DNA of 64,000 nt from Lolium rigidum (GCF_022539505.1 NC_061513.1:354745696-354809695); one strand, 5' to 3'; numbered from the stretch's first letter, positions 21,887 through 34,311 are shown. Made by a program: numbers and translations. Notes: a model not told the origin generated them from the letters alone.

Positions 21887-22531
21887 GGGTGTGTTTGGTT
21901 TCAGAACCAAGTGGAATGGAACGGAACCATTTCGCATCTAGAGCCAATTCTTGTGTTCGGTGGTGAAATGGAACGAAATCAAGTGGTTTCTCGAAAGGGA
22001 ATATACTCTTCATATGCGGAATGCACTCATTCTACCGAATCAGTGAAATATGGTGGAACGGTTGCTAACTAGCCGTTGTTAATTACGAAGCACTCCACTA
22101 ATCCAGCGGGAAAATAGTTAGCCATGTTAATTATGATATTGAGATTAAAAAGATCATTTGCCATTTGCCACTGTTAATTACGATTTTGAGACAAAAAATT
22201 AAAGTCTAACCTCATTCCGTTCTGCTCTCAAATTCCCCCCAACCGAACAAAAATATTGTTAATTATGATTTTGAGATTAAGACCATTACACGTTATTAAT
22301 TACGATTTTGAGATTTAAAAACCCATTTTCCATTGTTAATTACGATTTTGAGACAAAAAATTAGTTTAACCTCATTCCGTTCTGCTCTCCAATTCCTCCA
22401 ACCGAACAAAAAAACAATACCATTCCGTTCCTCCTTTTTTCCCGAACCGAATGCAGGAATGGAATCATTCCATTCCTCTGGAACGGAACCATTCCATTTC
22501 ATTTCACTTCGTTTCAGAACCGAACACACCC
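21887..22531. mobile_element. Tourist-like MITE with internal repeats (about 645 bp)
   Basis: Left end GGGTGTGTTTGGTTTCAGAA and inverted right end GGGTGTGTTCGGTTCTGAAA form the terminal repeats. Inside, TTAATTACGATTTTGAGA-like words recur at least five times (22078-22355), and a block with CCTCATTCCGTTCTGCTCTC occurs twice (22212 and 22371). A clean target duplication was not found, so the superfamily is tentative. Confidence 0.7.
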
Positions 22532-23348
22532 ACACTCTCTTACCATTGAGATACTTGGACAAATGAGAAGTGGGTTTACAATTTCTCCTTGCAGTGTGTT
22601 ATCATATGCTTTATGATTTCCTTGGGAAATTAAAGCCTCTTATTTGTATATATAACCCTGGACCATATTAAACCAACAAACAACATATCCATCGGAATGG
22701 TTGGTTTTTACGTTGGCTCGCGAAGATTATGACAACCCTCCTCCTTTACCCGTGCTTAGGACCAGCTATTCCTAAAAGATGTAGGCGGAGTTAGTACAAA
22801 AATTATAAAACAGAATAAATAGTACTCTAGAAAAAAAATTGACCTATGTAAAAGTAGAGGGGCTTGCTGTCACTACTCGGAAATGCCTCAGGGTGTTTTC
22901 TGCAATGTGCAGAATGAGGCTGCACGAATCTCAAAGCAGATTGGACGACAACCCCATATATGTAGAGTTTGATTTCCGCAAGGCCAAAGCTTAAGCTTAA
23001 AGCTTCCAAGAGTGGAGCAAAATCCTCTATCTAACCACTTCCCTTACGGACCAAGTAACTTTGGCACGCCTGTTGGAATTCGATGTCGGAGTACGATTCT
23101 GCGAGGTCCATGATGCTCTCCGTCGTGGCCGGCGATGGTGAATCTCTCAGAGAGGACGGGCCGGCCGACACCTATGCCTTTGATCTGGCTGTACTGCAGG
23201 ATTGTGAACTCCGTTTCGGACACTCTGACCGTGATAATCTCATGGCAGCTACCCATCGGGGAAGGGGTTGCTTTGATCTAGTGTTCAGTTGTAGGTATAT
23301 CTTCTTTATGAATGCGCCTAGCACTCAATTGACCAAGAATTATCTTAA
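22532..23348. other. Intergenic stretch; possible gene fragment at 23083
   Basis: 22560-23040 shows nothing recognisable. A plus frame from ATG 23083 encodes about 65 residues of ordinary composition before running into the TIR element at 23349. It might be a captured or broken exon; no family is recognised. Confidence 0.3.
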
Positions 23349-24052
23349 GGCTCTGTTTTGGATGTTTGAATTGAGGGGCTTGGCATTGCATTCGGTTCAA
23401 TATCAATATGCTGGGATATTTGCATTGAGATCAATACCAATATTTCTGTTTGGATGTATAGATATTTGATACCTAGAATTGATACCATAGTTGAATGCTA
23501 AATCCCGTTTGAATGGTCAAAGTGATGTATTGCATTTTTGTGGGGACATGGGAGAGGGAGGGGGGACGACGGCAGACGATGACGAACGGTGGGTAGGGCT
23601 GGGGATCCCCGATCCTTCTCGTAGGTGGAGTTCGCCCGACCTGTAGATCAAATCACGAGATGAGGCGGTGGGAATGGAGTGAGGGAAGGGAGGGAGGGCG
23701 AAGTGGAGGGAGACATCGCTGGTGGAGGATCCGTAGGGGAGGCGTCGGATTTACCTGGCCACCGCTCGATTTCCTTGTCCAGCGACAAGCTAGGTCAGGT
23801 GCTTGGGTGGGGAAGAGAAGACGCGATTGGGTGAGGAAGAAAAACTCGTCTCGCGTGAATATTCAACGATGTCCATGTAAGGGGCTCGACATTCGGGAGG
23901 AGCCCGCGATAGTGAAATCGACCCGTGCCAATATTTAGCCCGAATACCTCGCGCGAATACCTAGCACATCCAAACACCTCAAATTGAGGTATTCAGGCTG
24001 GGAATGCCTCAATACCCAATACCAACCTCAATACAAACATCCAAACGGTGCC
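23349..24052. mobile_element. TIR DNA transposon, non-autonomous (about 704 bp)
   Basis: Left end GGCTCTGTTTTGGATGTTTG and inverted right end GGCACCGTTTGGATGTTTGT continue with ATTGAGG on both sides. The interior has AATACC/GGTATT words mirrored on each arm and a GC-rich centre (23560-23900). No exact target duplication is visible, so hAT, Mutator and Harbinger remain possible. Confidence 0.65.
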
Positions 24053-24480
24053 CAATATCTATCTATCTATCGTATGTTTTTTTCTCTTTTGGGCTAATGA
24101 TTTCTCCATAAACAATTAATAACCCATTAATAACAAGCTAGAAAACAAATTGCATACTAATGTGCATTATTGTTTTCTTCTTTTTTTTTCTTCCTGTTAT
24201 GACATTTTTTAACTCGAAAATTTGCAAATTCAACGTTTTTAATATTTGAACAGTTTTCAAGTTCTACATTTTTCATATTCCAATAGTTTTCAAGTTCAAA
24301 CAATTCTTTTTGCAAAAAATAACTTTCAAATTCGAACAATTTTCAAATTTAAACATTTTTTTAAAGAATTTTCAAATTCGAACATTTTTTAATTGACAAT
24401 TTAAAAATTCAAACATTTTTCAAAGTCCAGAAGTTTTTTTAAAAAAAGTAAAAAATGAAATAACAAAAAAGGAAAAACTG
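24053..24480. repeat. AT-rich degenerate repeat
   Basis: 24170-24440 is built from variants of TTTCAAATTCGAACATTTTT, a low-complexity pattern common in grass intergenic repeats. No coding potential is credible. Confidence 0.6.
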
Positions 24481-25100
24481 TGGAAAACAACCGTTACTTG
24501 TTACCTAGGCTGGCCCAACTGGAACACAGTCGGCGGGAGCCATTCGCTCATCGCTCCCGCACTGGAGTGATAAGTAGGGGCTCCCTATTTTTAGGGATAT
24601 TGTATGCCCATCTCCTGCATAACACGATCAGGGTTATGCACTTGATGCATTGGAGTGGTTTCAGGCTTTCAGCAGTCTTAAGTGTATTTTGTATCAATAT
24701 ACTTGAGGTAGAAAAAGGTGAATGCTTGAGCCACTCTGACCACAGTCCACAGATCCAGTCATCCAGAGGCAGGCATATTTCTTCACCTCTTTGCACCGTA
24801 GAAGGAAAAAGGTGAATGCTTGAGGCACAGAGCTGGGTCATCCGACGAGTTTGTCACGGGATCGATCAGAACTGAAGCCTTGAACTGAAGTACAGAACCG
24901 CTCTGTCTCGCACCGCTTACCGCTCGCATTTAAAACTGAAACCGGGTCAGCAGCACCCACAGAGGAGTCAAATCCAAAATAGCTGCAGAAAAGGGGGCAA
25001 GCAAGAAAGAGGCGTCCCCTTCACTCCCATCTCCACCAAAATCGAGCTCGCCATCGCCGAAATCAATCAGATCGCTCTCCGCTCTGGAGCGCCCGCCACC
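24481..25100. other. Upstream region of protease copy 3
   Basis: 24500-24800 contains a short direct repeat (GAAAAAGGTGAATGCTTGAG at 24711-24730 and 24806-24825). 24950-25100 is a C-rich leader like those of copies 1 and 2, ending cgcccgccaccATG. Confidence 0.5.
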
Positions 25101-28100
25101 ATGCCTCGCCGCAGCAGCCGGAGCCGCAACCGCAGCACTCACACCCAGGTGTTCGTCGACCTGGACAGCGACGACAGCGACGGCGAGGGTGAGCCTCCCA
25201 TTTTCTATTCTCGAACGATTAAGCATGTCCTCGTGATTATTGGTATGCCTGTCGCCGTGATGCGTACATATATTGGAATACTCGTTTTTGATGTGGAGAA
25301 GCTTGTGTAATAATTTCATAAATGTGGAGAAGCTTTCTGGCTTCATTTGGTGCTTGGAAACTGTTTTACTAGTTAGATTTCGTGCTGGTCCTGGTGTAAA
25401 TCTTGCTTACAGTTAAATGGTTGCTTACTTGCTTATTTGTTAGTAGCTTCTTGGTATTCACTGGTGCCTCAGCATTCTAAATAGCGGTACACATGGCATG
25501 ATGTGATTCTGTAAATCAAGAACATTTAGTGGTCTAGATCTGTAAGGACTAGCATCTGCATCTCAATCAAGGCACTCGAGCTTCGTATGCATATGCATTG
25601 GATTTTTGAATGGGCCCGTGCTTCCAGTGCACCATTTGGGTGGCTTCATGCGTCATACCTGTTTTGAAGGCTGTCTTGAAACATGGCAGTCTGCTCTCCC
25701 AGGTGAATGCCTCTGGCCTTCACTTGTTCGATCTGGCTTTGATCCTAGGTGTTTTGGCTTTTAATTCGCTTTTTAATATGGTTTGTTCTGCCGAAGCTGG
25801 ACACGTTTTTTCCTCTATGCTCTGCGTCTGCGTTATCGTAACTTAGCTTACATCTATGCTTACACAGCATAGATTATTATCTCTTTGGGTTAGGAGTAAT
25901 TTTCCTCACCATTCATGAACCATAGTTGTGCCTTTTTCTTTGAAAGGAGCACATCTGCTCACTCTTTTTATGCTCGGTTAATGTGGTCACTGATTGTTAA
26001 TTGTGCCAGATGCGTATTCTGCATCTTTAAGCTCCCCCCAGAAGATAATTTTGAAGTTGATGTCCTAAAGGAGTAGATTTTTTTTTTGGTCTATTAGATA
26101 TGTATCTGTATCTCTATTTCTATGTAATTTCTATTTTTTGCATGTGTAGAGTGCAAAAGCAAGCGCTGTCGACCAAGCAGAAGGGAAACCGTGGAGACAC
26201 CAGAGATCTCCAAAAATGTATTACCCTCCTGTGGTGATGACCTTCTCCCAAAAAGAAGTTCAAAGCGCATCGCAAATAGCAGGAGGGCCAAAACGAACAC
26301 AAACAAGTTGGATACCGATATTTTTGAATTGTACATGGAGTATGTCCTGCTTTTGTCTTTCTCTTCTTCTTCTTCTTTCAATGCTTGGTTTTCTTATTTG
26401 ATGCTATAACTTTGTGCATAGGGTTCTTTGGAAGCGAATAGATGAAGATAAGAAGAGTTCATATGCACACTTTGATTCGCTATGGTTTAACATGTACAAC
26501 AGCGGGAATAATAAATCAAACGTCCTTAAGTGGATAAAGGCTAAGAAGATATTCTCAAAAAAATATGTTTTTGTCCCTATTGTCTGTTGGTAGGTCAATT
26601 ACTCTTGTTATTACTTTGTGAAATGACCTATTTTTCTTTTCTAATAATATAGTCTCATATTTGCATTTTCTTCACCATAGGGGGCACTCGGAACCTCCTT
26701 GTCTTATTCAATTTTGGAGAGACAAACTACTGGGATACTAAGAAAAAACCACGTATGCTTCTGCTGGATTCACTCAAAACAACAAATCCGGTAAAGTTGC
26801 GATCAGCTATCAAAAGGTCTGATTCTATGTCCCTTTTTGTGGGCCTTCAAAGTAATCATAGAAGCGCTCTGTTCGTAGACATGATTTACACTTCGAATAT
26901 CACATAGTAGGCAACCTTGTGTTATGCTTTAAATATCGTAGTTTTATTCATATTCTTCACCGGCATTAGCAGATTGGTTGTTGATATTTTAAAAACTGAA
27001 GACCGGCAAGACAGCGAGCAGTTCATAAACGAAGTCCACCTTGAGTTTCCTGAGGTATGTTAGTTAACATCTCAAATTCATTATTCACATCTACATCATT
27101 GCTTCTGATTTTAATTTCTCATCGTGGCACATTGGTACTTAAACAACTTTGCAGGTGCCACAGCAAACTGGGGATGAATGTGGCATATATGTTCTTTTCT
27201 TCATCTACTGTTTTCTTCTAAATGGAAAATTGGGAGAAGATTTCAGCCAGCTGGTGCATCACATTTTCAACCTTTTCTAGACTTCCCTACGTGTAACTGT
27301 TTTTTTACTAATATTACTTATCTCTATGATTTAGTCCAAGGATGTCATGTTCAATTCAGAGGAACTAGAAAAATTCCAGAAGGACATTGACTCATTTCGA
27401 GCGTATGTTTCTGATGCCGTCTTTATTCTCTGCAAGTTCAACCGTAATCTTGTTGCCCTTTTTATCCATCTGCAGGAATAGAAATGTATTACCCTCGTGC
27501 AAGCCCTCTTGTGATGATGATGACCACCTCTCAAAAAGAAGTTCAAAACACATTGCAAATAGCAGGAGGGGCAAAACGAAAGAAGACAAGTTGGATACTG
27601 ATATTTTTGAATTGTACATGGAGTATGTCTTGCTATTGTCTTTCTTTTCTTCTTTTTTAACACTACCTTTTCTTATTTGCTTCTATAACTTTGTGCATAG
27701 GGATCTTTGGAAACGAATAGATGAATATAAGAAGAGTGCATATGCATACTTTGATTCAATATGGTTTTACATGTATAAAAGCGGGGATAATAAACCAAAC
27801 ATCCTTAAGTGGATAAAGGCTAAGAAGATATTCTCAAGACAATATGTTTTTGTCCCTATTGTCTGTTGGTAGGTATACTCCTTAACACTTTGTGAAGTGA
27901 CCTATTTTGCTTGTACAATATGGTATCATACTTTCACTTTCTTCAACATAGGGGACACTGGAACCTTCTTGTCTTATGCAATTTCGGAGAGACAAACTAC
28001 TCAGATACTAAGAAAAAGCCTCGTATGCTTCTGTTGGATTCACTCAAAACAACAGATCTGGCAAATCTGCCATCAACCATCAAAAGGTCCGATTCCTCTA

Positions 28101-28785
28101 TATCTCTTTTTGTAGGCCTCTAAAGTAATCATGGAAGCGGTGTTTTTGCTGACATGATTTACACTTTCCATGGCACTTAGTTGGCAAGCTTTGTGTTATA
28201 CTACTTGACTATCATGGTTTTATTTTGTTTCCTTCACCTGTATTACCAGATTCATTGTTGATATTTTAAAATCTGAAGAGCGGCCAGACATCGAGGAGTT
28301 CATAAATGAAGTCCATCTTGAATTTCCTGAGGTACATGATTTAACATCTTGAAGTTATATTTCATGTCTGCATCAGTGCTTCTGCTTTCAATTTCTCATC
28401 ATGAAACATTGGTACCTAAACAACTTTGCAGGTGCCACTGCAAACTGCGGATGATAGTGCCATATATGTTCTTTTCTTTATCCACTGTTTTCTTCAAAAC
28501 GAAAAACCGGGAGAAGATTTCAGCCAACTGGTGTGTCACACATTTCAATCTTTATATACTTTCGTACATGTACTTTGTTTTTTACTACTAATTTTCATTT
28601 TGTCTGTATGATTTAGCCCAAGGACGTCATGTTCAATTCAGAGGAACTAGAAAAATTCCAGAAGGACATTGATTCATTTCGAGCGTACGTTTCTCGTGTT
28701 ATCTTATTTTCTGCACGTTCAATCGTGATCTTGTTGCCTTTGTTTATGCGTCTGCAGGAATAGGAATACTGAAGTTGAAGATTAG
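25101..28785 (+). pseudogene. Double-domain Ulp1/C48-like gene, copy 3 (frameshifted, second domain without catalytic Cys)
   Basis: Exons: 25101-25188, 26150-26339, 26422-26589, 26681-26816, 26973-27054, 27155-27253, 27341-27402, 27476-27622, 27701-27868, 27952-28086, 28250-28331, 28432-28530, 28623-28684, 28758-28785. Junctions are GT-AG and phases match copy 1. Exons 2-7 encode protease domain 1; exon 8 fuses the terminal exon of domain 1 with the linker exon of domain 2; exons 9-13 encode domain 2 and exon 14 the end. Domain 1 keeps LLLDSL and VPQQTGDECGIYVL, but an extra C at 26689, right after the His codon, shifts the frame and leads to a stop near 26735. Domain 2 keeps GHWNLLVL and LLLDSL but reads VPLQTADDSAIYVL: Gln to Leu, Cys to Ser, Gly to Ala. 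Without the extra base the frame would be about 514 codons. Likely a pseudogene; domain 2 might instead be a non-catalytic SUMO-binding fold. Confidence 0.75.
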
Positions 28786-31217
28786 TGTGGACGCCAGGAC
28801 TGCACCAATTAATGGAAGATTGGTACTCGCTTATTAGTTATCATCAGACCATTTGACCTTTTACTATGTCCTGGACTCTTGTGGTAATTAGAGAATTTCT
28901 GTGTTTCTTACCTATGTGAGATACATCTTCTCTGGTAGCGACAAATCCCGAGGAGTTGGAAGACTGCCAAGAAACTGTTGGTTACACAGTTTTTGAGCTT
29001 GGATTTGCTACCACCCTTTTAATTGATTTATAGAGATTCGAGCTGATGGGTTCTTAGCTAGATTATCTTAGAATATGTTGTTTCACCTGGCCATGTGATT
29101 GGAATGCACGCGAGATACTTTCGAGACCTTAACTAGTTTGTTGAACTCCTGAACCAACTGCCGAATTTAAACATTCATTGTGTGGTGCGACAGTTGGTTC
29201 AGGTATTTCTTAAGCACCTGAACCAAGCAGTGACACTGCTGCGGATTTCTATGCTGCATTCCAGGCTTCATTACTTCAGACTTAATACTAACTACACAAC
29301 TGCATTAGTGCACTCATTTAGGATGGAATCATTTCAACTCCTAGTGCCCCCTCAAGGAAATCTTCAGTATATCATCATCAACTTGCCCAAGTGAACGGCT
29401 TTGCCACCAAGTCTCCCGTCTTTCATGACAGTGCGATGAGCCCAGGCCCATTTGCCAACAGCTTGGCCTGATTCAGAGTGAAGATCAGTTAACATAGGAA
29501 ACCATAAAGCAGTCCATTCAGTGTATGTTTGTTTGGGCTGCAACTTTTGAGAACCAGATGTAGCTGGTGACCTGTGAAAAAGCAGTTGTTGGAACCGGAG
29601 ATTTGATGTTTTGTAGGAGTGCTTTTTATAGCTGGGGCTTTTTATAGCTGTTGTTGTTGGTTTAGGAGTGAAATGTCTGGAATGCCCTAAGTGCCGAAGA
29701 TGTTGAATATATGCAAATTTGAAACGAATTTTCTATTTATAACACTTCTATTACATAATTATCATGTTTAATAACCAAAATACTTTAATTTGTCTTTTTT
29801 TTGCTAAAATGATTTTAAACACGTTTTGCATCGGAATATTTTAGAGTGTTTGTTTAGAATTTAATATAGCTTTTGGCTTCCGAGTCAAAGTTTTTACAGC
29901 TTCCGTAAAAAGTGTAAACAATATTAGAAGACATCAAAAATATTAATCAGTAATCGTTAATTGCTCGATCAGCTTAAAGTTAAGGAACTAATCTGTCGAT
30001 TGTTAATCAGCGGGGCTGCGGAATATTTACTAAAAAAAAGAGTATAAGCGTATGATTTTGGTGATAATTCTGGAGTATCTTCAAAACATCCAGTAGAATA
30101 TGTGCCGGCTGATGGTGATTGAACTGGATGCGGGAAGAGCGAAATTTATAGATTAGAATAGCATCCCGAGTTCCCGGCAGTTCATTACTCCATATTATAT
30201 AACCAGATCCACGAAATAAATCATAGTTCTCTCACAAGCAAAATAAAAAATATATGAATAGGATTGTCAGATCCTTCTCATCTTCATCGACATGTATATT
30301 ATGAAAATTGGCAGCGCAGAACACCATACAGAACAGAAACTACCAGCAACCATATACAGCACGCGAGAGGAAAATCAAATTGCATGAACACCGTGCTCTG
30401 TACCAACCGACGTAGACGAAGACAAGCTCCAGGCCCCGCGACGCCTCCCGTCGTCGGCAGCCGTTAGAGCGGAAAGTGTGCAGACTCGGGCGGAGATCTC
30501 GGGCAAGTCAGCGCAGAACATAATTAAGAATGACTTAATCTCTGCAATCAAAAAGTTCTATCTCTGCAATGGAACATCGCTCGAGCGCCTCAACCACAGC
30601 CTTCTGTGTCCTGCCTCCTAAGAACGATCCGCCAACTCAAGCCTCCTAGTACAGGTCTATAGATTAGTTAGGACTTCGGAACCGATTAGTCACAAGCGTA
30701 GATACATGGCTATAGCACTAGTAATTTCACATCATGGTGCAGGGTGAATTTGCACCTGACAATGTTGTCCTTATGGCTTGTGTTCCATTAGTGATGGTCG
30801 AGTTAATTTCAAAAAACCACCACATTAGTGCGCGAAGTTCGCAAGACCACCATTATTCAGCGAAATTGCAAGAAACCACTAGTATTATGAGAATTCGTTG
30901 CAATGTTCAATGATTCGTGTTTTTAGCCGAGTTAATAGAGAATCTGACAGCGGATCTCACTATCATTTATGACGTGGTGAAACGGAAGCATTGCAAGAGG
31001 CAGAACTAATTATTGTGGGCTTTTTAAAAAAAATTCAGGACCTCACTTGTCAAATCTCCTCTCTGCTCTCTTTTCGTTTTCTTTATTTTTCCTACCAAGC
31101 ATTCGCGTTTGTAGATTCGCGTTGAGTCGTCCATATGTGGATTTTGAAAAAAAGGCAAGAGAATTTACAAAAAGGCCCAAAATGAGTAACCCTTCTAACA
31201 TATGTCACCTTCTCTAT
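28786..31217. other. Intergenic region downstream of the protease cluster
   Basis: 28786-29050 is probably the 3' untranslated region of copy 3. 29520-29930 has GTTTGTTTGGGCTGC and CTTTTTATAGCT repeats suggesting a decayed MITE. 30260-30480 and 30780-31080 look repetitive but are not assigned. No gene is supported. Confidence 0.4.
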
Positions 31218-32555
31218 TGATGACTGCAAGTTCACAGACCAGTTGTAGCTAGTTTCGAAATAAGAGTATCGAACCACGAGTAGCTACTAGTAATGATCTT
31301 GATATCCCTTGCTACTTTCTACTAAATATTACTTAATAATTGTTTTTTAATCTTAAAATGATGAAAGGGGGTGTAGTAAATGGTTGCAGGAAAAATAAAT
31401 GAAGCAGTAAAAATGTTATATGAAAATGGTTAGAACTTTATAAGACAAAGTGTTCTCAGGAATTATTGGATCCACCACTAGCATTAGGACTCATGTTAAG
31501 TAAGATGAAATATGCTTTCAAGCATGTGGTGTGTGGGAGAGCTTCGTAATAAGATGTGCCCGTAAAGGCATCGGTCATCACATCTCTAAATAACCACATC
31601 ATCTAGCCTTCTGCAGCCACATATGGACTAGTGCTATTAATTGGTAAACCCCATGGTCATCGATATAAGCTTTATGAATCCCTCTTACCCCATTATCCAT
31701 GTGTCAAAGCGCCGATACGGCAATGCCACTTCTCGCCGTTCGCTTTACCACACTTCAAAGAGTAGTTCCCTCTCAAGACCAATAGGCATATTACATGGTG
31801 CACAACATGTAATAACAAGAGATAAAACTAACACACATTAATACTTGAAACTATAAATCATCTTAGATTTATCTCATATTCATGCTAGGGTTTCTCCATC
31901 TCCTCAATTACTAATAAGACTACTCACACATGAAGACAATCAAGAATATCATCATAATCTTGTGGAATGAATGAGAGGAATGGAATGAATTCGAATACAA
32001 ATCCACAATAGCAATCAAGATTACAACTATCGTTGGAGAATGATGGTGATGAAGGTGCAACGGTTGATGATGATGAAGGGGATGATGGCTTGTCCTCCGA
32101 GGATCCACGTTGCAGCCCGGATCTTGTCTTCTCCAAAGTTCCCTTGAGATCTGATCTAGGGCGGTGTTTCTCGGTTTCACAGAGCTGTGTGCGTCTGATC
32201 TCTGATCCGTCTGCGGGAGGTGAAAGTATTTGACGAGGCGGTGCTCCTGGCGGGTGGTACGGGCGGACGGTACGGGCAGGCTCTGCCCGTACCGATGCCC
32301 GTTAAACTCCCTGAAATCTGTCCTCGAATTGTCCTTTTGCCCATGCGCATTATTAAGTGCAAAAATAATTTCTATCATGTCACCAGAAAATGACAGTTTT
32401 CATTGATATTTCATTATTGACTTGTTATTTTAAGATCCTGTGAAGACAAGCATAAAAGGACGCGATAGCACGGTGAAATACAAAAAATTCTGCCACTACT
32501 TGATGATAACCTAATGAAATAGTGATGCAAAAACATGCTAAAAATACACTCATCA
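31218..32555 (-). repeat. 3' LTR of Athila-like element B
   Basis: Plus ends TGATGACTGC and ACACTCATCA. Same direction as the LTR at 5746-7080; together they flank the whole protease cluster as 1.3-kb direct repeats. Confidence 0.85.
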
Positions 32556-32619
32556 ACTTCCCCAAGATTAGACTCTTGCTCGTCCCCGAGCAAGATACGA
32601 GCTTAATGGACACAGTGAT
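31218..32619 (-). mobile_element. Athila-like gypsy element B: 3' LTR and polypurine end
   Basis: The LTR (31218-32555, 1338 bp) is the same family as that of element A. Right of it, minus-strand sequence CTTGGGGAAGT (32556-32566) is the polypurine tract, so this is a 3' LTR whose internal region lay to the right. After only 64 internal bases the Sabrina-like element inserted at 32620 (target GTGAT at 32615-32619). Confidence 0.8.
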
Positions 32620-34285
32620 TGATACATCTCAAACATATCTATAATTTTTGATGCTCCATGCTTTTTTTACATCAATTCATATATGTTTTGCTCATACTTC
32701 ATTGCAGTTTTATACATTTTCCGACACTATTCTATTAGCAAGATGCCACAGTGCTAGTTTCTTATTTTCTGCTGTTTTTGTATTTCAGAAAAGTTGTACA
32801 GGAGATATTCTCGGAATTGGACGAAGCAAAAGCCGAAGTCAATATTTTACCGTAACGAAGACAGAATCTAGAGGGGAGTCGAAGGGGGGCAGCAGGGCAA
32901 CCATACCTACCCTAGGCGCGGCCTGGCCCTGGCCCGCGCCTAGGGGTGGTGTGGGCCCACCTGGCCTCCACCGACATCGCCCCTCCGCCTATTTATTCAC
33001 GATCTCGGGACAATCCTGGAGACCCGAGCCTCCATCCACGAAAAGTTCCGTCGAGGCCGCCATCGCAGAACCCATCTTGGGGGTCCTGAAGCTCTTCCGG
33101 ACACCCTGCTGGAGGGGGAATCATCGCCGGAGGCATCTACATCGCTATGCCCACCTCCGAAGTGATGAGTGAGTAGTTCATCCCTGGACTATGGGTCCAT
33201 AGCAGTAGCTAGATGGTTGTCTCCAATTTGTGCTTCATGTATATATCTTGTGAGCTACCCTACATGATCAAGATCATCCTTATGTAATCCTACATGTTAT
33301 GTTTGCTGGGATCCGATGAATATTGTATACTATGTTGAGGTCGATTATATATTCATGTCATATGTTATTTGTGATCTTGTATATTCTATTGAGCCTTCCC
33401 ACTTATCCTCAAAACAACTCAGTAAGATTAGGACCTCAAGCTTTGCATTGCTAGTAGATACTCTAGCCAAGTAGATGCTTGTGACTCCAAGAGGGGGTAT
33501 TTATGCTCGATAGTAGGTTAATGCCTCTAGTTTTCTGGAAGAGTGACAATAACTTCTAAGATTGTAGATATGTTGTTGCTACTAGGAAGAAAATAAGAAT
33601 GTTTTATCCAAGAGTAATTATAATGTTTAATTTACACACATTGCTTAATGCGATAATCAAGCCTGCAACTTTATGCGAAAGGGGTTTGGACGATAACCGG
33701 AAGGTGGATTATTAGTCATAGATGCAGTTGGATTACGGTCTATGTATTATGTTGTAATGCCCAAACAAATCTCATAGTAATCATCTTGTCATGTATGGTC
33801 GATATAATGTCAATTGCCCAGCTGTAATTTGTTCACCCAGCATGCTTCTATCTTTATGGAGAGACACCTCTAGTGAATGGTGGACCCCGGTCCTTGACAC
33901 TGATACAATCATCATGTTCTGTTTAGTTACTGCAATTCTTATTCTCTTTAATTACTTAAACATTTCCTTCCACTCGATACGTCTAATCCTTTGTGTTCAT
34001 GAAACCAGTGAGATTGACAACCTCACTACAAGTTGGGACAAAGTACTTTAGTTGTGTCGTGTGCAGGTTCCACGTTGTTGCTGACGCCGGTAGTGCGCCC
34101 TGCCACTAGTCAGCTAGCAACACATTCAGAAGTCACGCCTTTCTCCTGCTGGTCGATTAAACATTGGTTTCGTACTGAGGAAAAACTTAATGCTATGCTC
34201 ATCACACCTTCCTCTTGGGGTTTCCCAACCGCTTCTACAACAACGCTCAGCAAGATTGTCTGGCGCCATCACCGGAGCACCATCA
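32620..34285 (+). repeat. 5' LTR of plus-strand Sabrina-like element (1666 bp)
   Basis: Begins TGATACATCTCAAACATATC and ends GAGCACCATCA. It contains a GC-rich leader (32880-33130) and the AGAGACACCTCTAGTGAATG block (33859) also present, inverted, in the LTR at 2196-3779. Confidence 0.85.
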
Positions 34286-34293
34286 AGATTTTC

Positions 34294-34311
34294 TGGCGCT
34301 GTTACCGGGGA
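34294..34311 (+). other. Primer binding site of plus-strand Sabrina-like element
   Basis: TGGCGCTGTTACCGGGGA, two changes from the usual tRNA-Asp-type site, eight bases after the LTR end. Confidence 0.8.
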
